DNA of 64,000 bases from a bacterium (GCA_020625875.1 JAHLAX010000033.1:84138-148137); one strand, 5' to 3'. Shown: positions 17,781 through 26,821, counted from the stretch's first letter. The notes: generated by a model not told the origin, from the sequence alone. Numbers and translations: made by a program.

Positions 17781-17809
17781 ATTATACTTAATATGAGGGT
17801 AAAGTTCAA
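17781..17809 (-). promoter_or_regulatory. SigA promoter of oadGB
   Basis: Minus strand TTGAAC (17804-17809), 17-nt spacer, TATAAT (17781-17786), about 40 nt upstream of the oadG start. Confidence 0.75.
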
Positions 17810-17874
17810 TGGTTATTATAGAAATTTTTTAAAAAATTTTTGAATCTCTCCTACCGTCTGTATCGCAAATTAAT

Positions 17875-19353
17875 CTATAGTATAATGCAGATAAGACCGT
17901 TACAGCCGTTGTTGATAATTTTTTCGATAGTTTCACCTATTTTCGCTCTGGCGTCGGAAGGCATACGGTAGAGTTTGTTGTGGAGACCTTCATTGACAAG
18001 CTCATGAACGCTCTTGCCGAAAATATTTGATTCCCAGATTTTAATCGGGTCTTCCTCAAATTCCTTGAGCATATAAGCGACAAGTTCCTGACTTTGCTGT
18101 TCCGAGCCTACTATCGGTGTTACCTCGGTTTTAGTATTAACCTTCATCATATGAATTGACGGAGCTGAGGCTTTGAGGCGGATTCCGTACTTACCCGACT
18201 GTTTGATTATCTGCGGCTCTTCAAGCGTAAGTTCCTCCATAGCGGGCATAACTATACCGTAGCCTGTATCCTGAACCTGCTGATACGCGGCGGCAATTTT
18301 ATCGAACTCACGCTGTTTTTCAGATAAATTTGATATACAATCAAGAAGCGTACACTCATCGTTTATTTCGAGTCCCGTACGCTCAGATAAAACAGTGTAA
18401 AACAGTTCATTTTTTACCGCGACAGCGACACTCGCCTGACCCTTGCCAAGGTTCAAATCAACCAATCGGCTGTATTCGATATACTCACAATCGGCAATTT
18501 CATTAAGCGTCTGCTGAACCTGACGGATTTTCTCTATCTTGGACGCCGCGTTTTTGATTGAACGCATTATCTCGGATTTTACAGTATGGTCGCTCGGTAA
18601 AGAAACTATCCATTTGGGAATATCAATATCTATTTCTTTTATCGGGAACTCAAAGAGAAGCTGGGCTAAAATCTTCTTAATCTCAAGTTCATCGAGCTCC
18701 ATACAGTTGACAGGTACAACAGGAACCATATACTCGTCACTGAGATTCTTTGATAAAGCGGCAGCGGTTTCGGATTCGGGGTTAACGCAGTTTAACAGGA
18801 TAATAAAAGGCTTGTTAATCGCTTTAAGTTCATTTATAACTCTTTTTTCGGCTGAAGCGTACTCCTCACGCGGAATATCCGTTATTGTACCGTCGGTTGT
18901 AATTACAAGCCCTATTGTACTGTGGTCGGTAATAACTTTTTTGGTGCCTATTTCCGCCGCGTCTCCAAAAGGTATTTCGTCATCAGACCAAGGAGTTTTG
19001 ACCATTCGGGGAGTATCCTCCTCAATGTAGCCCAACGCGCTGTCGACGATATAACCGACGCAGTCAACCATTCTGACGTTGAGATTCGCTTTATCTGAAA
19101 GCGTAATATTCACGCTTTCTTCAGGGATAAACTTAGGCTCGGTAGTCATAATCGTCCTACCGCCAGAGCTTTGAGGTAATTCGTCAACCGTGCGGCTGTA
19201 TACTCCTTCATCGCTGATATTCGGTAAAACAATCGTATCCATAAATCTTTTTATAAAAGTGCTTTTTCCCGTTCTGACGGGGCCTACTACGCCGATATAC
19301 ACGTCTCCGTTAGTACGGCGTGAAATATCTTTATATACTGATCTTTCTTCCAT
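17875..19353 (-). CDS. spoIVA: Stage IV sporulation protein A, coat basement ATPase
   Basis: 492 aa, full length. N-terminal TRAFAC-type GTPase/ATPase fold with Walker A GPVRTGKS at 24-31, and the conserved C-terminal end NGCNGLICIIL. SpoIVA polymerises with ATP hydrolysis on the outer forespore membrane, recruited there by SpoVM and held by SpoVID/SipL. It is 12 nt downstream of the SipL-like gene, and the SpoVM-like gene lies just beyond, so the interacting partners are clustered. Expected SigE control in the mother cell. Confidence 0.97.
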   Translation of the reverse strand: MEERSVYKDISRRTNGDVYIGVVGPVRTGKSTFIKRFMDTIVLPNISDEGVYSRTVDELPQSSGGRTIMTTEPKFIPEESVNITLSDKANLNVRMVDCVGYIVDSALGYIEEDTPRMVKTPWSDDEIPFGDAAEIGTKKVITDHSTIGLVITTDGTITDIPREEYASAEKRVINELKAINKPFIILLNCVNPESETAAALSKNLSDEYMVPVVPVNCMELDELEIKKILAQLLFEFPIKEIDIDIPKWIVSLPSDHTVKSEIMRSIKNAASKIEKIRQVQQTLNEIADCEYIEYSRLVDLNLGKGQASVAVAVKNELFYTVLSERTGLEINDECTLLDCISNLSEKQREFDKIAAAYQQVQDTGYGIVMPAMEELTLEEPQIIKQSGKYGIRLKASAPSIHMMKVNTKTEVTPIVGSEQQSQELVAYMLKEFEEDPIKIWESNIFGKSVHELVNEGLHNKLYRMPSDARAKIGETIEKIINNGCNGLICIIL

Positions 19354-19365
19354 TTTCGTTCTCCT

Positions 19366-20898
19366 TTAGGCTATAGGTATAAGGAGCATTGACGGCTCCT
19401 CGAGTTCTTCTGAGGTCAAAAGATTTTCTGAGACAATTTGATCCTTTTTTGTTTTATAGAGCTTGGCAATATCCCATATGTTTTCACCTGAATTCGCGTA
19501 ATATAGAGTGAGCGCGCTGTTCTTTTTTTGTGCTTTATTGTTTTCATCAATATTTATAGATGAAACCATTTTTATACAGGAAGTCTTTTGAAGCGTTATA
19601 TTGTACTTTAATTCACAACGAGTTTCAATCGTTTCGGATTCTCCGAGCCTGTAGCTTGAGCTTATGATATTCACAGCAGAACAAAGTACATCGGAATAAT
19701 CATCATCGAGCTCAATTTCTTCACAAACATCCGCGGATCGTTCAATATATACAGGTGATTTATCGGAATCAAGAGCCAGTATGCTTACGTTGACTTTTGA
19801 GCTAAGTAAAAGCTTTCCGTCAGATATACTCGCGGTGACGGGAGCGGACTCGGTGTTGAAATCCAGTATTTCACTTATATCGCAATCACTGACAGATAAA
19901 GTGCTCTTATGCATAAAAGTATCGGATATAATTTTGGTTTCGACAGGCACGTTAACACGGCTGAACTCAACTTCTGAGCAAAACTCCGTGCTGTAAGCGT
20001 CCTCGGCAATCTTAATTGTTTTGGGAGCGTAACCCAATACAAACGCGCTGAGACGAGCGTCAAAGTTGATAAGCGGGTTTTCGGAGAGAATATCGGATTT
20101 TAGCGTTAACTCATATGACAACACAGACAGGTGAACGCACGGTGTTGTGCTTTCGTCCAGTCCCAAACAATCCACAATCTCAGAGAAAGGAACTATGTAA
20201 TCAAAACGAATAGGTTTGCCCGATTCAATATCTGACAAATAAAGCACACTGACATTAAGCTCTCCGTTAAGCATCAGCTTGTCGGGAATTATCTTATAAT
20301 CAGTAATACGCGCTTTGACATCGTTGTCTATAATTAACTCGACGGGAGGTTTTCCTGTTATCTGTATTTCATCAGCTGCAGTAAACTGCTTATCTGAAAA
20401 ACATTTTAACTCCGACGCTGTAACCTCTTTGGTTTTGAATTCGATATTATCAATGTCATCTATAGAATACAGATTGATTTCACCTTTAGTAAATACTTTT
20501 ACATAAAGTGAAAAAGCGCCGTGAATAGTTAGCCTTCGCCTTGAAAGAGCGCGACAGTTGACGTATTCACATTTGACTGAGGTATCAATAATATAATCGT
20601 CGTTAACACCGCTGAGTTTGAACTCTGATGAAAACGGAAGGTTTTGTTCGCAGGCTCTTATCGTGCCTTTTTCGCTGTCTTCATAAAGGATTGATACAAC
20701 CGATGTGCCGTCAATCCTCAGTTGTCCGCCGCTGAGTGTGCGGTTATAAATCTTAGGCGTAATGGAACACCGCAAGATTTTCTCAATATCGGGACAATAA
20801 TCGGGAAGTGTAAAGTCTATATCCACAGGCTGTTCGCTCACTTTGTTGAGCACTTCAGCCAGTGAACCTACAGGTTTTTTATTCAGAATTAATTCCAT
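19366..20898 (-). CDS. sipL: SipL/SpoVID-like coat morphogenetic protein (SPOCS/DUF3794 + LysM)
   Basis: 510 aa. Repeated DUF3794/SPOCS domains over about residues 20-440 (PVDIDFTLPDYCPDIEKILR at the start) and a C-terminal LysM domain at about 462-510 (NSGENIWDIAKLYKTKKDQI). This is the architecture of Clostridioides difficile SipL and Bacillus SpoVID, which bind SpoIVA through the LysM region. Placement 12 nt before spoIVA supports that role. Symbol given by architecture and context, not by alignment. Confidence 0.82.
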   Translation of the reverse strand: MELILNKKPVGSLAEVLNKVSEQPVDIDFTLPDYCPDIEKILRCSITPKIYNRTLSGGQLRIDGTSVVSILYEDSEKGTIRACEQNLPFSSEFKLSGVNDDYIIDTSVKCEYVNCRALSRRRLTIHGAFSLYVKVFTKGEINLYSIDDIDNIEFKTKEVTASELKCFSDKQFTAADEIQITGKPPVELIIDNDVKARITDYKIIPDKLMLNGELNVSVLYLSDIESGKPIRFDYIVPFSEIVDCLGLDESTTPCVHLSVLSYELTLKSDILSENPLINFDARLSAFVLGYAPKTIKIAEDAYSTEFCSEVEFSRVNVPVETKIISDTFMHKSTLSVSDCDISEILDFNTESAPVTASISDGKLLLSSKVNVSILALDSDKSPVYIERSADVCEEIELDDDYSDVLCSAVNIISSSYRLGESETIETRCELKYNITLQKTSCIKMVSSINIDENNKAQKKNSALTLYYANSGENIWDIAKLYKTKKDQIVSENLLTSEELEEPSMLLIPIA

Positions 20899-20966
20899 AT
20901 TTTTCCTCTCCTTTTATATGCTAGTAAATTCTATTAAAAATAGGACAAAATTAGAACAGTAAATAG

Positions 20967-20990
20967 AAAAAAGCCTCCTTGCGGAGGCTT
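20967..20990 (-). terminator. Terminator after spoVM-like gene
   Basis: AAGCCTCC/GGAGGCTT stem with a GCAA tetraloop followed by T6 on the minus strand; it separates the two small genes from sipL-spoIVA. Confidence 0.85.
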
Positions 20991-20992
20991 AA

Positions 20993-21085
20993 TCAGTATA
21001 CTTCTTTCGGCAGTTTTGGTATTTTAAAAATCTTCCTTAGGAAAAATGATATGAATTTTGGGTTTTCTATAAGTACTACTTTCAT
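20993..21085 (-). CDS. spoVM: SpoVM-like amphipathic peptide
   Basis: 30-codon gene: starts MKVVLIENPKFISFF and ends KIPKLPKEVY. Against Bacillus subtilis SpoVM (26 aa, from memory), Met1, Lys2, Ile6, Pro9, Lys10, Phe11 and Arg17 fall at the same positions, and the amphipathic helix pattern matches. SpoVM reads positive curvature of the forespore membrane and recruits SpoIVA; spoIVA lies 1.6 kb downstream in the same direction. Ribosome binding site AGGAGG is formed by the last two codons of the 47-aa gene upstream, giving tight coupling. Followed directly by a terminator. Confidence 0.82.
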   Translation of the reverse strand: MKVVLIENPKFISFFLRKIFKIPKLPKEVY

Positions 21086-21089
21086 CCTT

Positions 21090-21233
21090 TTACCTCCTAC
21101 ACATTGAGATACCTAACGCGATTACGGTGATTAAAGATATTATCAGCACCCATCTGCAGGGCAGAATTGTCGCAAGGAGCAGACCAACCCCAAACGAAAG
21201 CGCCGTGCTCACCTGTTGTCGATAAGTTTTCAT
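21090..21233 (-). CDS. 47-aa predicted membrane peptide upstream of spoVM
   Basis: ATG at 21231-21233, stop at 21090-21092, 47 aa. Begins MKTYRQQVSTALSFG, then two hydrophobic stretches separated by PCRW, and ends GISMCRR: probably a helical hairpin with both ends on the cytosolic (positive) side. AAAGGGTG precedes the start. Its final AGG AGG codons form the spoVM ribosome binding site, so translation of the two is linked. I do not recognise the family; context points to a sporulation role in the mother cell. Confidence 0.65.
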   Translation of the reverse strand: MKTYRQQVSTALSFGVGLLLATILPCRWVLIISLITVIALGISMCRR

Positions 21234-21350
21234 TTAATCACCCTTTAGCATTGTATGGTAAAAAAAGAAAAGTGTTACAAACAGCAGATGTTGCAAAAGT
21301 ATAATAACTGAGATATAATAGAATCGAAAATATGAAATGAGAATAAAAAA

Positions 21351-22292
21351 ATGAGAACTATAGAAATAAAAGAAAACGACGGCGGCCAGAGACTCGACAA
21401 ATATCTGAGCAAGCGCTTTAAGACAATGCCGAAATCACTGATGTATAAGTACATACGCACTAAATACATAAAGCTAAACGGCAAGAAGTGCGATAAAGCG
21501 GACTTTTTAAAGGCGGGCGACGTTCTGACGCTCTATATCAAAGACGAGTTCTTTGAGGAAAACGAAGAAAAAAGCTATGAGTTCACAAAAGCTCCCGACA
21601 AGCTTGATATAATCTATGAGGACGAAAATATTATCCTTATTGATAAAAAGCCAGGGTTGATTGTGCATCAGGACAAAAGCTATCACTTTGACTGTCTTGT
21701 GCTCAGGGTTCAGCATTATCTCTACAATAAAGGCGAGTATAACCCTGATGAAGAAAAAGCTTTTACACCCGCGCTTGTCAACCGAATTGACCGTAACACA
21801 GGCGGAATCGTAATCGCCGCTAAAAACGCTGAGAGTCTCAGAATATTGAACGAGAAAATCAAAACCCGAGAGGTTGAAAAATATTATCTCGCAATGATGT
21901 GTGGAAAACCGAGACTTGACAGCGGGATTATGAAAGACTATCTTATAAAAAACAACTCAACTAACAAGGTGAAAATATTTAAAAAGCCAGTCGAGGGCTC
22001 AAAAGAGATTATAACGGAATATAAGATTCTTGATTTTAACGGCAAAAAATCGCTCGCTGAAATCAAGCTTCATACGGGAAGAACCCATCAGATAAGAGCT
22101 CATATGGCGTTTATCGGATGTCCGCTTGTCGGCGACAGCAAGTACGGTAAAGATAAAAAGAGTTTTATAAATGATAAATATCAGGCGCTTTACGCTTATA
22201 AGATAAAGTTTAGCTTTAAAACTGACGCGGGCAGATTGAATTATTTGAACGGTAAAGAGTTTAAAGCAGATAAAATATGGTTTGTAAAATAA
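21351..22292 (+). CDS. RluA/RluC-family 23S rRNA/tRNA pseudouridine synthase
   Basis: 313 aa. N-terminal S4 RNA-binding domain (residues about 13-70) and catalytic domain with the Asp in VNRIDRNTGGIVIAAK (the common form is HRLDxxTSG) and HTGRTHQIRAHMAF near residue 240. Modifies uridines in rRNA or tRNA; the exact target is not deducible. Convergent with plsY, sharing a bidirectional terminator. Confidence 0.9.
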   Translation: MRTIEIKENDGGQRLDKYLSKRFKTMPKSLMYKYIRTKYIKLNGKKCDKADFLKAGDVLTLYIKDEFFEENEEKSYEFTKAPDKLDIIYEDENIILIDKKPGLIVHQDKSYHFDCLVLRVQHYLYNKGEYNPDEEKAFTPALVNRIDRNTGGIVIAAKNAESLRILNEKIKTREVEKYYLAMMCGKPRLDSGIMKDYLIKNNSTNKVKIFKKPVEGSKEIITEYKILDFNGKKSLAEIKLHTGRTHQIRAHMAFIGCPLVGDSKYGKDKKSFINDKYQALYAYKIKFSFKTDAGRLNYLNGKEFKADKIWFVK

Positions 22293-22315
22293 AAGGACGG
22301 CGGATGCCGTCCTTT
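22292..22315. terminator. Bidirectional terminator between rluA-type gene and plsY
   Basis: Perfect 10-bp palindrome AAAGGACGGC/GCCGTCCTTT with GGAT loop, A-rich and T-rich on the two sides, placed between two convergent stop codons 26 nt apart. Confidence 0.85.
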
Positions 22316-22318
22316 AAA

Positions 22319-22960
22319 TTATGCCATTTTTTGATTGTTGCTTTTAAGTGAGAATTTTGATTCTGTGCCGTTTTTAAGCTTGATAAAGTTCGGATAATGG
22401 CGGACAATTACAAGCAGCGCGGATACAGCGCAAAGGATTTCTACCCAGCCCGAAGCGGGACCGAGGAAGAAAAGAATTATCGGGCACGCGAGAGCCGCTG
22501 TACAGGACGCTACAGACATATATTTGAACATCCAGAGCACTACGAAAAATACTCCCATAGCGAGTACAGCCATTCTCCAGTCAACAAACCATGTTGTGGC
22601 GAAGCCAGCCATAAAGGCTTTGCCGCCCTTGAACTTGTACCAAATCGGGAAGCAGTGACCGAGCATACAGAACAATCCCGAATACGCCGCGCCGAGCTGC
22701 CAAGTTTCAAAACGCATCTCAAAAGCAAGCGCTGATATAAAAACAGGGAAAGCGGTTTTGAGAACGTCAATGAGAATTACAGACCAAGACACAATGCCGT
22801 TGCCGTAAACTCGTTTGAAGTTAGTGAATCCAGGGTTTTTGCTGCCCTTTTCACGTATATCCTCGCCGTAAAAAATTCGAGAGAGAATAATCGCGCCGTT
22901 AACGCCGCCCAATAGATAAGAGACGGCAGCGCTTATAATTAAATAGACTAAAAAAATCAT
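22319..22960 (-). CDS. plsY: Acyl-phosphate glycerol-3-phosphate acyltransferase
   Basis: 213 aa membrane enzyme that moves an acyl chain from acyl-phosphate to glycerol 3-phosphate, first step of phospholipid synthesis. Motifs: GGVNGAIILSR (motif 1), GSKNPGFTNFKRVYG (motif 2, a variant of GSGNxGATNxxR) and HCFPIWYKFKGGKA (motif 3). It overlaps fakB by 4 nt, putting the producer of acyl-phosphate (FakAB) and its consumer in one operon. Confidence 0.92.
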   Translation of the reverse strand: MIFLVYLIISAAVSYLLGGVNGAIILSRIFYGEDIREKGSKNPGFTNFKRVYGNGIVSWSVILIDVLKTAFPVFISALAFEMRFETWQLGAAYSGLFCMLGHCFPIWYKFKGGKAFMAGFATTWFVDWRMAVLAMGVFFVVLWMFKYMSVASCTAALACPIILFFLGPASGWVEILCAVSALLVIVRHYPNFIKLKNGTESKFSLKSNNQKMA

Positions 22961-23844
22961 ACGCCAAAGTGCTCCACATTTTTACCGAAAGCAAATATAC
23001 CGAGAGCGTCGGGGCCGATTGAGGCACCGATGATAGGCCCGATATATCCCATATGTGTTTCTGTTGTCGGAATCTTTTCCTTGATAAGCTTCTCAAGCTC
23101 GAGCGCGTCCTCCTCGCTGTCAGCGTGAGCGATATAAACGCACTGCTTCTCGGGCTCCTCTATATTCTCAGCCATAAGGTTGACAATCTCCTGCATTGAG
23201 TTAAAGCGGCCTTTAGCCTTTTTCACAGGAACGTTGTCGCCCTCAGGGTTTGAAATGATAATGGGCTTTACGCCGAGAAGGTTGCCGAAGAACGCGGATG
23301 TAGCCTTAACTCTGCCCGCGCGCTTAAGAGCGTCAAGACTGTGAACGGTTACATACTGGTTAAGGTTGTTGCGGATAGCCTCAGTGTTCTTGACAATTTC
23401 GTCAAAACTCATACCATCGTTGCGGAACTGAGCCGCCTTAATAGCAACAGCGCCCTCACCCATACAAGCGTTGAGAGAGTTCATACTATAAATTTTTCTG
23501 TCGGGATATTCTTTGATAAGGTCTTTAGCGACAACCTTACCCATTTCGACAGAGCCAGAAAGCTTTGAGGAACAGCCAATATAAATAATATCGAAGCCCT
23601 CGTCGAGCGCTTTTTTAAACTCTGTTCTGAACACCTGCTCGGGAACCTGAGTTGTAGTGATACGACCGCCGTTTCTCATAATGTCATAAAATTCTTTTGG
23701 AGAATAATCAGTCCAGTCAAGGTTAGCTTCCTTTTCTTCTCCATTAAAAATAGTATTCATCTTGAGATACTCGATGTTGTACTTTTCGCGCAAATCCTTA
23801 GTAAGGTCTGAGCATGAGTCTGTAAAAATCTTGATTTTTTCCAT
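22957..23844 (-). CDS. fakB: DegV-family fatty acid-binding protein (FakB)
   Basis: 295 aa. Start at ATG 23842-23844 with AAGGGTG upstream (an in-frame GTG lies 3 codons earlier). DegV fold: FTDSCSDLT at the N-terminus, TTTQVPEQVF, SSKLSGS (fatty-acid carboxylate site) and a conserved C-terminal GPDALGIFAFGK. It presents a bound fatty acid to the FakA kinase encoded just upstream. Chain specificity cannot be read from sequence. Confidence 0.88.
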   Translation of the reverse strand: MEKIKIFTDSCSDLTKDLREKYNIEYLKMNTIFNGEEKEANLDWTDYSPKEFYDIMRNGGRITTTQVPEQVFRTEFKKALDEGFDIIYIGCSSKLSGSVEMGKVVAKDLIKEYPDRKIYSMNSLNACMGEGAVAIKAAQFRNDGMSFDEIVKNTEAIRNNLNQYVTVHSLDALKRAGRVKATSAFFGNLLGVKPIIISNPEGDNVPVKKAKGRFNSMQEIVNLMAENIEEPEKQCVYIAHADSEEDALELEKLIKEKIPTTETHMGYIGPIIGASIGPDALGIFAFGKNVEHFGV

Positions 23845-23866
23845 TTTAATCACCCTTCAAAATGTA

Positions 23867-25507
23867 TTATTCCAATACTAATATATAATCATAAATCGGC
23901 TGACCGCCGTAAATCATAACAACTTCAGTACGTCTGTATTTGGCTCTGAGAGTCTTTTCAATCTCACGACAATCATCCTCACTGACGGTTTCGCCGTAAA
24001 TTACAAGCATAATATCATATCGTGAGGCGTTGAGCTTTTCGGTCAAAAGAAGAAGCGCATCCTCCTTGTTGCCGTCGTCAACCATAATCTTGTCGCCGAC
24101 AAAGCCGATATAATCATCCTTTTGGACAGCAACTCCGTCCTTTTCGGTATCGCGGACAGCTTTAGAGACAACGCCTGTTACGACAGAGTCGATAACCTCT
24201 TTCTGCTCACTGATTATATCATCAAGACTGTCAAGTGATGTGTCGAGCATTGAGATAGCCGCGTAACCCTCGCCAACAGTTTTGGTTGGGATAATGCAAA
24301 TCTTAGCTTCATTATATAATTCAGCCGCCTGCTGAGCGCCGAGAATAATGTTGCCGTTGTTTGGATAAACAAGAATTGTGTCGGCGTAAATCTTTTCAAA
24401 TGCCTTGATGAAATCCTCTGTGGAGGGATTCATACTCTGCCCGCCCTCAACAACTATATCGCAGCCAAGATTTATGAATGTCTCTTTGATGCCGTCGCCG
24501 CTCGCGACGCTCACGATGCCATATGGTTTTTTGACCTGTTTTTTCTTGAATTGTTCTTTTTTGACGTTCTCGGTTTCGTTATGTTGGAGCGTCATATTCT
24601 CAATTTTGAGAGTAAGGAACTCGCCGAACTTCTGGCAATAATCAAGAACCTCACCAGGCGTCATAGTATGAATATGAACTTTTATAATAGTACCGTCGGC
24701 GAAAGTCACAACGGAATCACCGATTGAGTTGAGGTGGTCTGAGAATCCATCAAAATCAAAGTTATCTACGTCAATCTTGGATTTCTGCAGTCTGAGTAAA
24801 AACTCGGTGCAGTAGCCGAACTCAAGAACACTGTCCTCTGTAAACATATTGACGTCAACCTTGTTCTGCTTGGGAGCGGATGACGAAACGTGTGAAACCT
24901 CGGCACCGTTGAGAGCGTCGTTCATACCATTAAAGATACAGATAAGACCCGCGCCGCCGCTATCGACAACACCTGATTCTTTGAGAACATCAAGAAGCTC
25001 GGGAGTTCTCTCGAGAGAGCGGTTAAACTCGGCAATCAAATCTTCAAAATAGCTTTCGTATGTACTGTCATCGGTAATTCTTCCGCCAGCGTACTCAACG
25101 CCCTCGCGGAACACCGTAAGAATTGTGCCCTCTACAGGCTTGCTGACAGCGCCGTAGCTCTCCCTCACTCCGCTTATCAGTGCGGAGTCAAAGCTTTGAA
25201 GGTCGCAGTCGCTTATGCCTCTAAGTCCTTTGGCGATACCAGAGAAGATACGAGAAAGTATAACTCCCGAGTTACCTCTTGCGGACAATAGCATACCGTC
25301 TGAAACTGCCGCCGCGGTTTTGCCGAGTTCATTCTCGGGTTCAACCGACAAGCCGCCCTCGGCGGTCATCAGCATATTTTCGCCAGTGTCGCCGTCTGGA
25401 ATCGGGAATACATTAAGATTATTAATAATTTCTTTGTTTTCGGATAGATTGGCGGCACCAGCGTTCAGCATTTTCAGGAACATTTTGCCGTCAAGTTTTT
25501 TAACCAT
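23867..25507 (-). CDS. fakA: Fatty acid kinase FakA-like (DAK2 domain, YloV family)
   Basis: 546 aa. N-terminal DhaL/DAK2 kinase domain with INNLNVFPIPDGDTGENM (Asp and ATP/Mg site around residues 38-42) and SARGNSGVILSRIFSG; C-terminal DegV-like fold with VYPNNGNIILGAQQAAEL and PTKTVGEGYAAISML. Phosphorylates FakB-bound fatty acid to acyl-phosphate. Order fakA-fakB-plsY gives a full route from exogenous or recycled fatty acid to lysophosphatidate. Confidence 0.9.
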   Translation of the reverse strand: MVKKLDGKMFLKMLNAGAANLSENKEIINNLNVFPIPDGDTGENMLMTAEGGLSVEPENELGKTAAAVSDGMLLSARGNSGVILSRIFSGIAKGLRGISDCDLQSFDSALISGVRESYGAVSKPVEGTILTVFREGVEYAGGRITDDSTYESYFEDLIAEFNRSLERTPELLDVLKESGVVDSGGAGLICIFNGMNDALNGAEVSHVSSSAPKQNKVDVNMFTEDSVLEFGYCTEFLLRLQKSKIDVDNFDFDGFSDHLNSIGDSVVTFADGTIIKVHIHTMTPGEVLDYCQKFGEFLTLKIENMTLQHNETENVKKEQFKKKQVKKPYGIVSVASGDGIKETFINLGCDIVVEGGQSMNPSTEDFIKAFEKIYADTILVYPNNGNIILGAQQAAELYNEAKICIIPTKTVGEGYAAISMLDTSLDSLDDIISEQKEVIDSVVTGVVSKAVRDTEKDGVAVQKDDYIGFVGDKIMVDDGNKEDALLLLTEKLNASRYDIMLVIYGETVSEDDCREIEKTLRAKYRRTEVVMIYGGQPIYDYILVLE

Positions 25508-25521
25508 AAAATCACCGTAGT

Positions 25522-25568
25522 CCTATATTGTAATCCTATATTGACCTATAGTTATACATATACCTATA
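25522..25568 (-). promoter_or_regulatory. Four CCTATA repeats in the fakA leader
   Basis: CCTATA occurs at 25522, 25535, 25545 and 25563 (read TATAGG on the transcript strand) just downstream of the predicted fakA start site, a candidate operator or RNA-binding array. Confidence 0.4.
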
Positions 25569-25570
25569 CT

Positions 25571-25598
25571 ATTATAATCATATCTATAAAAATGTAAA
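25571..25598 (-). promoter_or_regulatory. SigA promoter of fakA-fakB-plsY
   Basis: Minus strand TTTACA (25593-25598), 16-nt spacer, TATAAT (25571-25576), about 65 nt upstream of the fakA ATG. Confidence 0.7.
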
Positions 25599-25662
25599 TA
25601 GGTAAATTCGACTAAATGTGGGGTTTTTTGATAATTATTTTGGAATATATGGTAGTTTCGGC

Positions 25663-25691
25663 AAAAAAAGAGGCTCTCAGCGTGGAGAACC
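25663..25691 (-). terminator. Terminator of the GT2-GtrA gene
   Basis: GGTTCTC/GAGAGCC-type stem (25672-25678 with 25685-25691, one G-U pair) followed by seven T on the minus strand. Confidence 0.75.
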
Positions 25692-25693
25692 CT

Positions 25694-26758
25694 TTAGTTT
25701 TCAAAAATCTTTGTTTGTAAAATTCTGCTGAGCCATGTTATAACCAGCGTACTTATTATCTTGCCCGCGAAAGGAATTACTCCGATATACGCAAACCCCG
25801 CTACAAGGGCGGTATCAACTAAAAGCACAGCAAGCCAAAGTAATATATAAGAAGAGATGACCTTTGGTTTTGACTTAGCGTTTCTGAAGAGCACACGTTT
25901 GTTTATAATCAGGTCACAAACCGTGCTGATTACGCGGGCAATCAAACTACATATTATAATCAAAAATAATATGTTTGTATAATCCCCCAGCGACCATAAA
26001 CTCATACCCGAGCCGCGAACAAAACAAATGCTGAAAACTATTAAATCAACAATAAAGCAAATAATCGCGGGATAAGCGAATTTCAGAATCGACCAATAGA
26101 TTCTCACGCTGTCGGGCAAGGGATTGAAATGGGACGAAGGATTGCCGTCCTCGTAGACCGTTTCAATATCTACCTCGCGGATTTTAACACCGAGACGAGC
26201 TAGCGTCATAAGTACAATCATCTCGTATTCATAACGTGAACCTTTTACATCAGCTACCTTGTCGATTATTCTGTCAGAAAAAGCGCGGAGCCCTGTCTGG
26301 GTTTCATTGAGGTGGGTAAGTGTAGCCTGACGAAAGCCGAAGTGAGTGATATTGTTGCCGACCTTACTTCTGAAAGGCGTACCCTCAAGCTTGAGATTAC
26401 GCTTGCCGATAATAAAATCATCGGGATTCTCGGCGGCGCGGTCGGCGAGCTTGACGGCGTCCTCTACCCTATGCTGACCGTCCGCGTCAATTGTAACCAC
26501 AATATAAGGCGTAATATAATTACACTTAATATAATCAACGCCCGTTTTGAGCGCTTCGCCCTTGCCTTTGTTCTGACTATAGGATAAAACGCAGGCGTAC
26601 TCCTCGGCTCTTAAAAAGAGAGAATCGTACTTTTCACCGCTGCCATCATTGACAAGGACAATTTCAAAACTGTTTTCTTTTAAACCTTGGAGCACATCAA
26701 AAAGTGTTTCATCGGGCTTGTACGCGGGTACAAGCGCTATTTTGTTGTAATTATTCAT
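25694..26758 (-). CDS. GT2 glycosyltransferase fused to GtrA-like membrane domain
   Basis: 354 aa. Residues 1 to about 225 are a family 2 (dolichol-phosphate mannosyltransferase-like) glycosyltransferase: ALVPAYKPDE, LVNDGSGEKY and the DAD motif in VVTIDADGQH. The remaining 130 residues have four membrane segments in GtrA style (IISTVCDLIINKRVLF). Such fusions make or flip lipid-linked sugars for wall or surface glycosylation. Single-gene transcription unit with its own promoter and terminator; acceptor unknown. Confidence 0.85.
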   Translation of the reverse strand: MNNYNKIALVPAYKPDETLFDVLQGLKENSFEIVLVNDGSGEKYDSLFLRAEEYACVLSYSQNKGKGEALKTGVDYIKCNYITPYIVVTIDADGQHRVEDAVKLADRAAENPDDFIIGKRNLKLEGTPFRSKVGNNITHFGFRQATLTHLNETQTGLRAFSDRIIDKVADVKGSRYEYEMIVLMTLARLGVKIREVDIETVYEDGNPSSHFNPLPDSVRIYWSILKFAYPAIICFIVDLIVFSICFVRGSGMSLWSLGDYTNILFLIIICSLIARVISTVCDLIINKRVLFRNAKSKPKVISSYILLWLAVLLVDTALVAGFAYIGVIPFAGKIISTLVITWLSRILQTKIFEN

Positions 26759-26792
26759 ATTAGCTTAGCGCCTCCCGCTATATTATAAAAAT

Positions 26793-26821
26793 ATTATAAC
26801 AAAGTTATAGCGTTTTGTAAA
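26793..26821 (-). promoter_or_regulatory. SigA promoter of the GT2-GtrA gene
   Basis: Minus strand TTTACA (26816-26821), 17-nt spacer, TATAAT (26793-26798); GGGAGG precedes the start codon. Confidence 0.75.
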
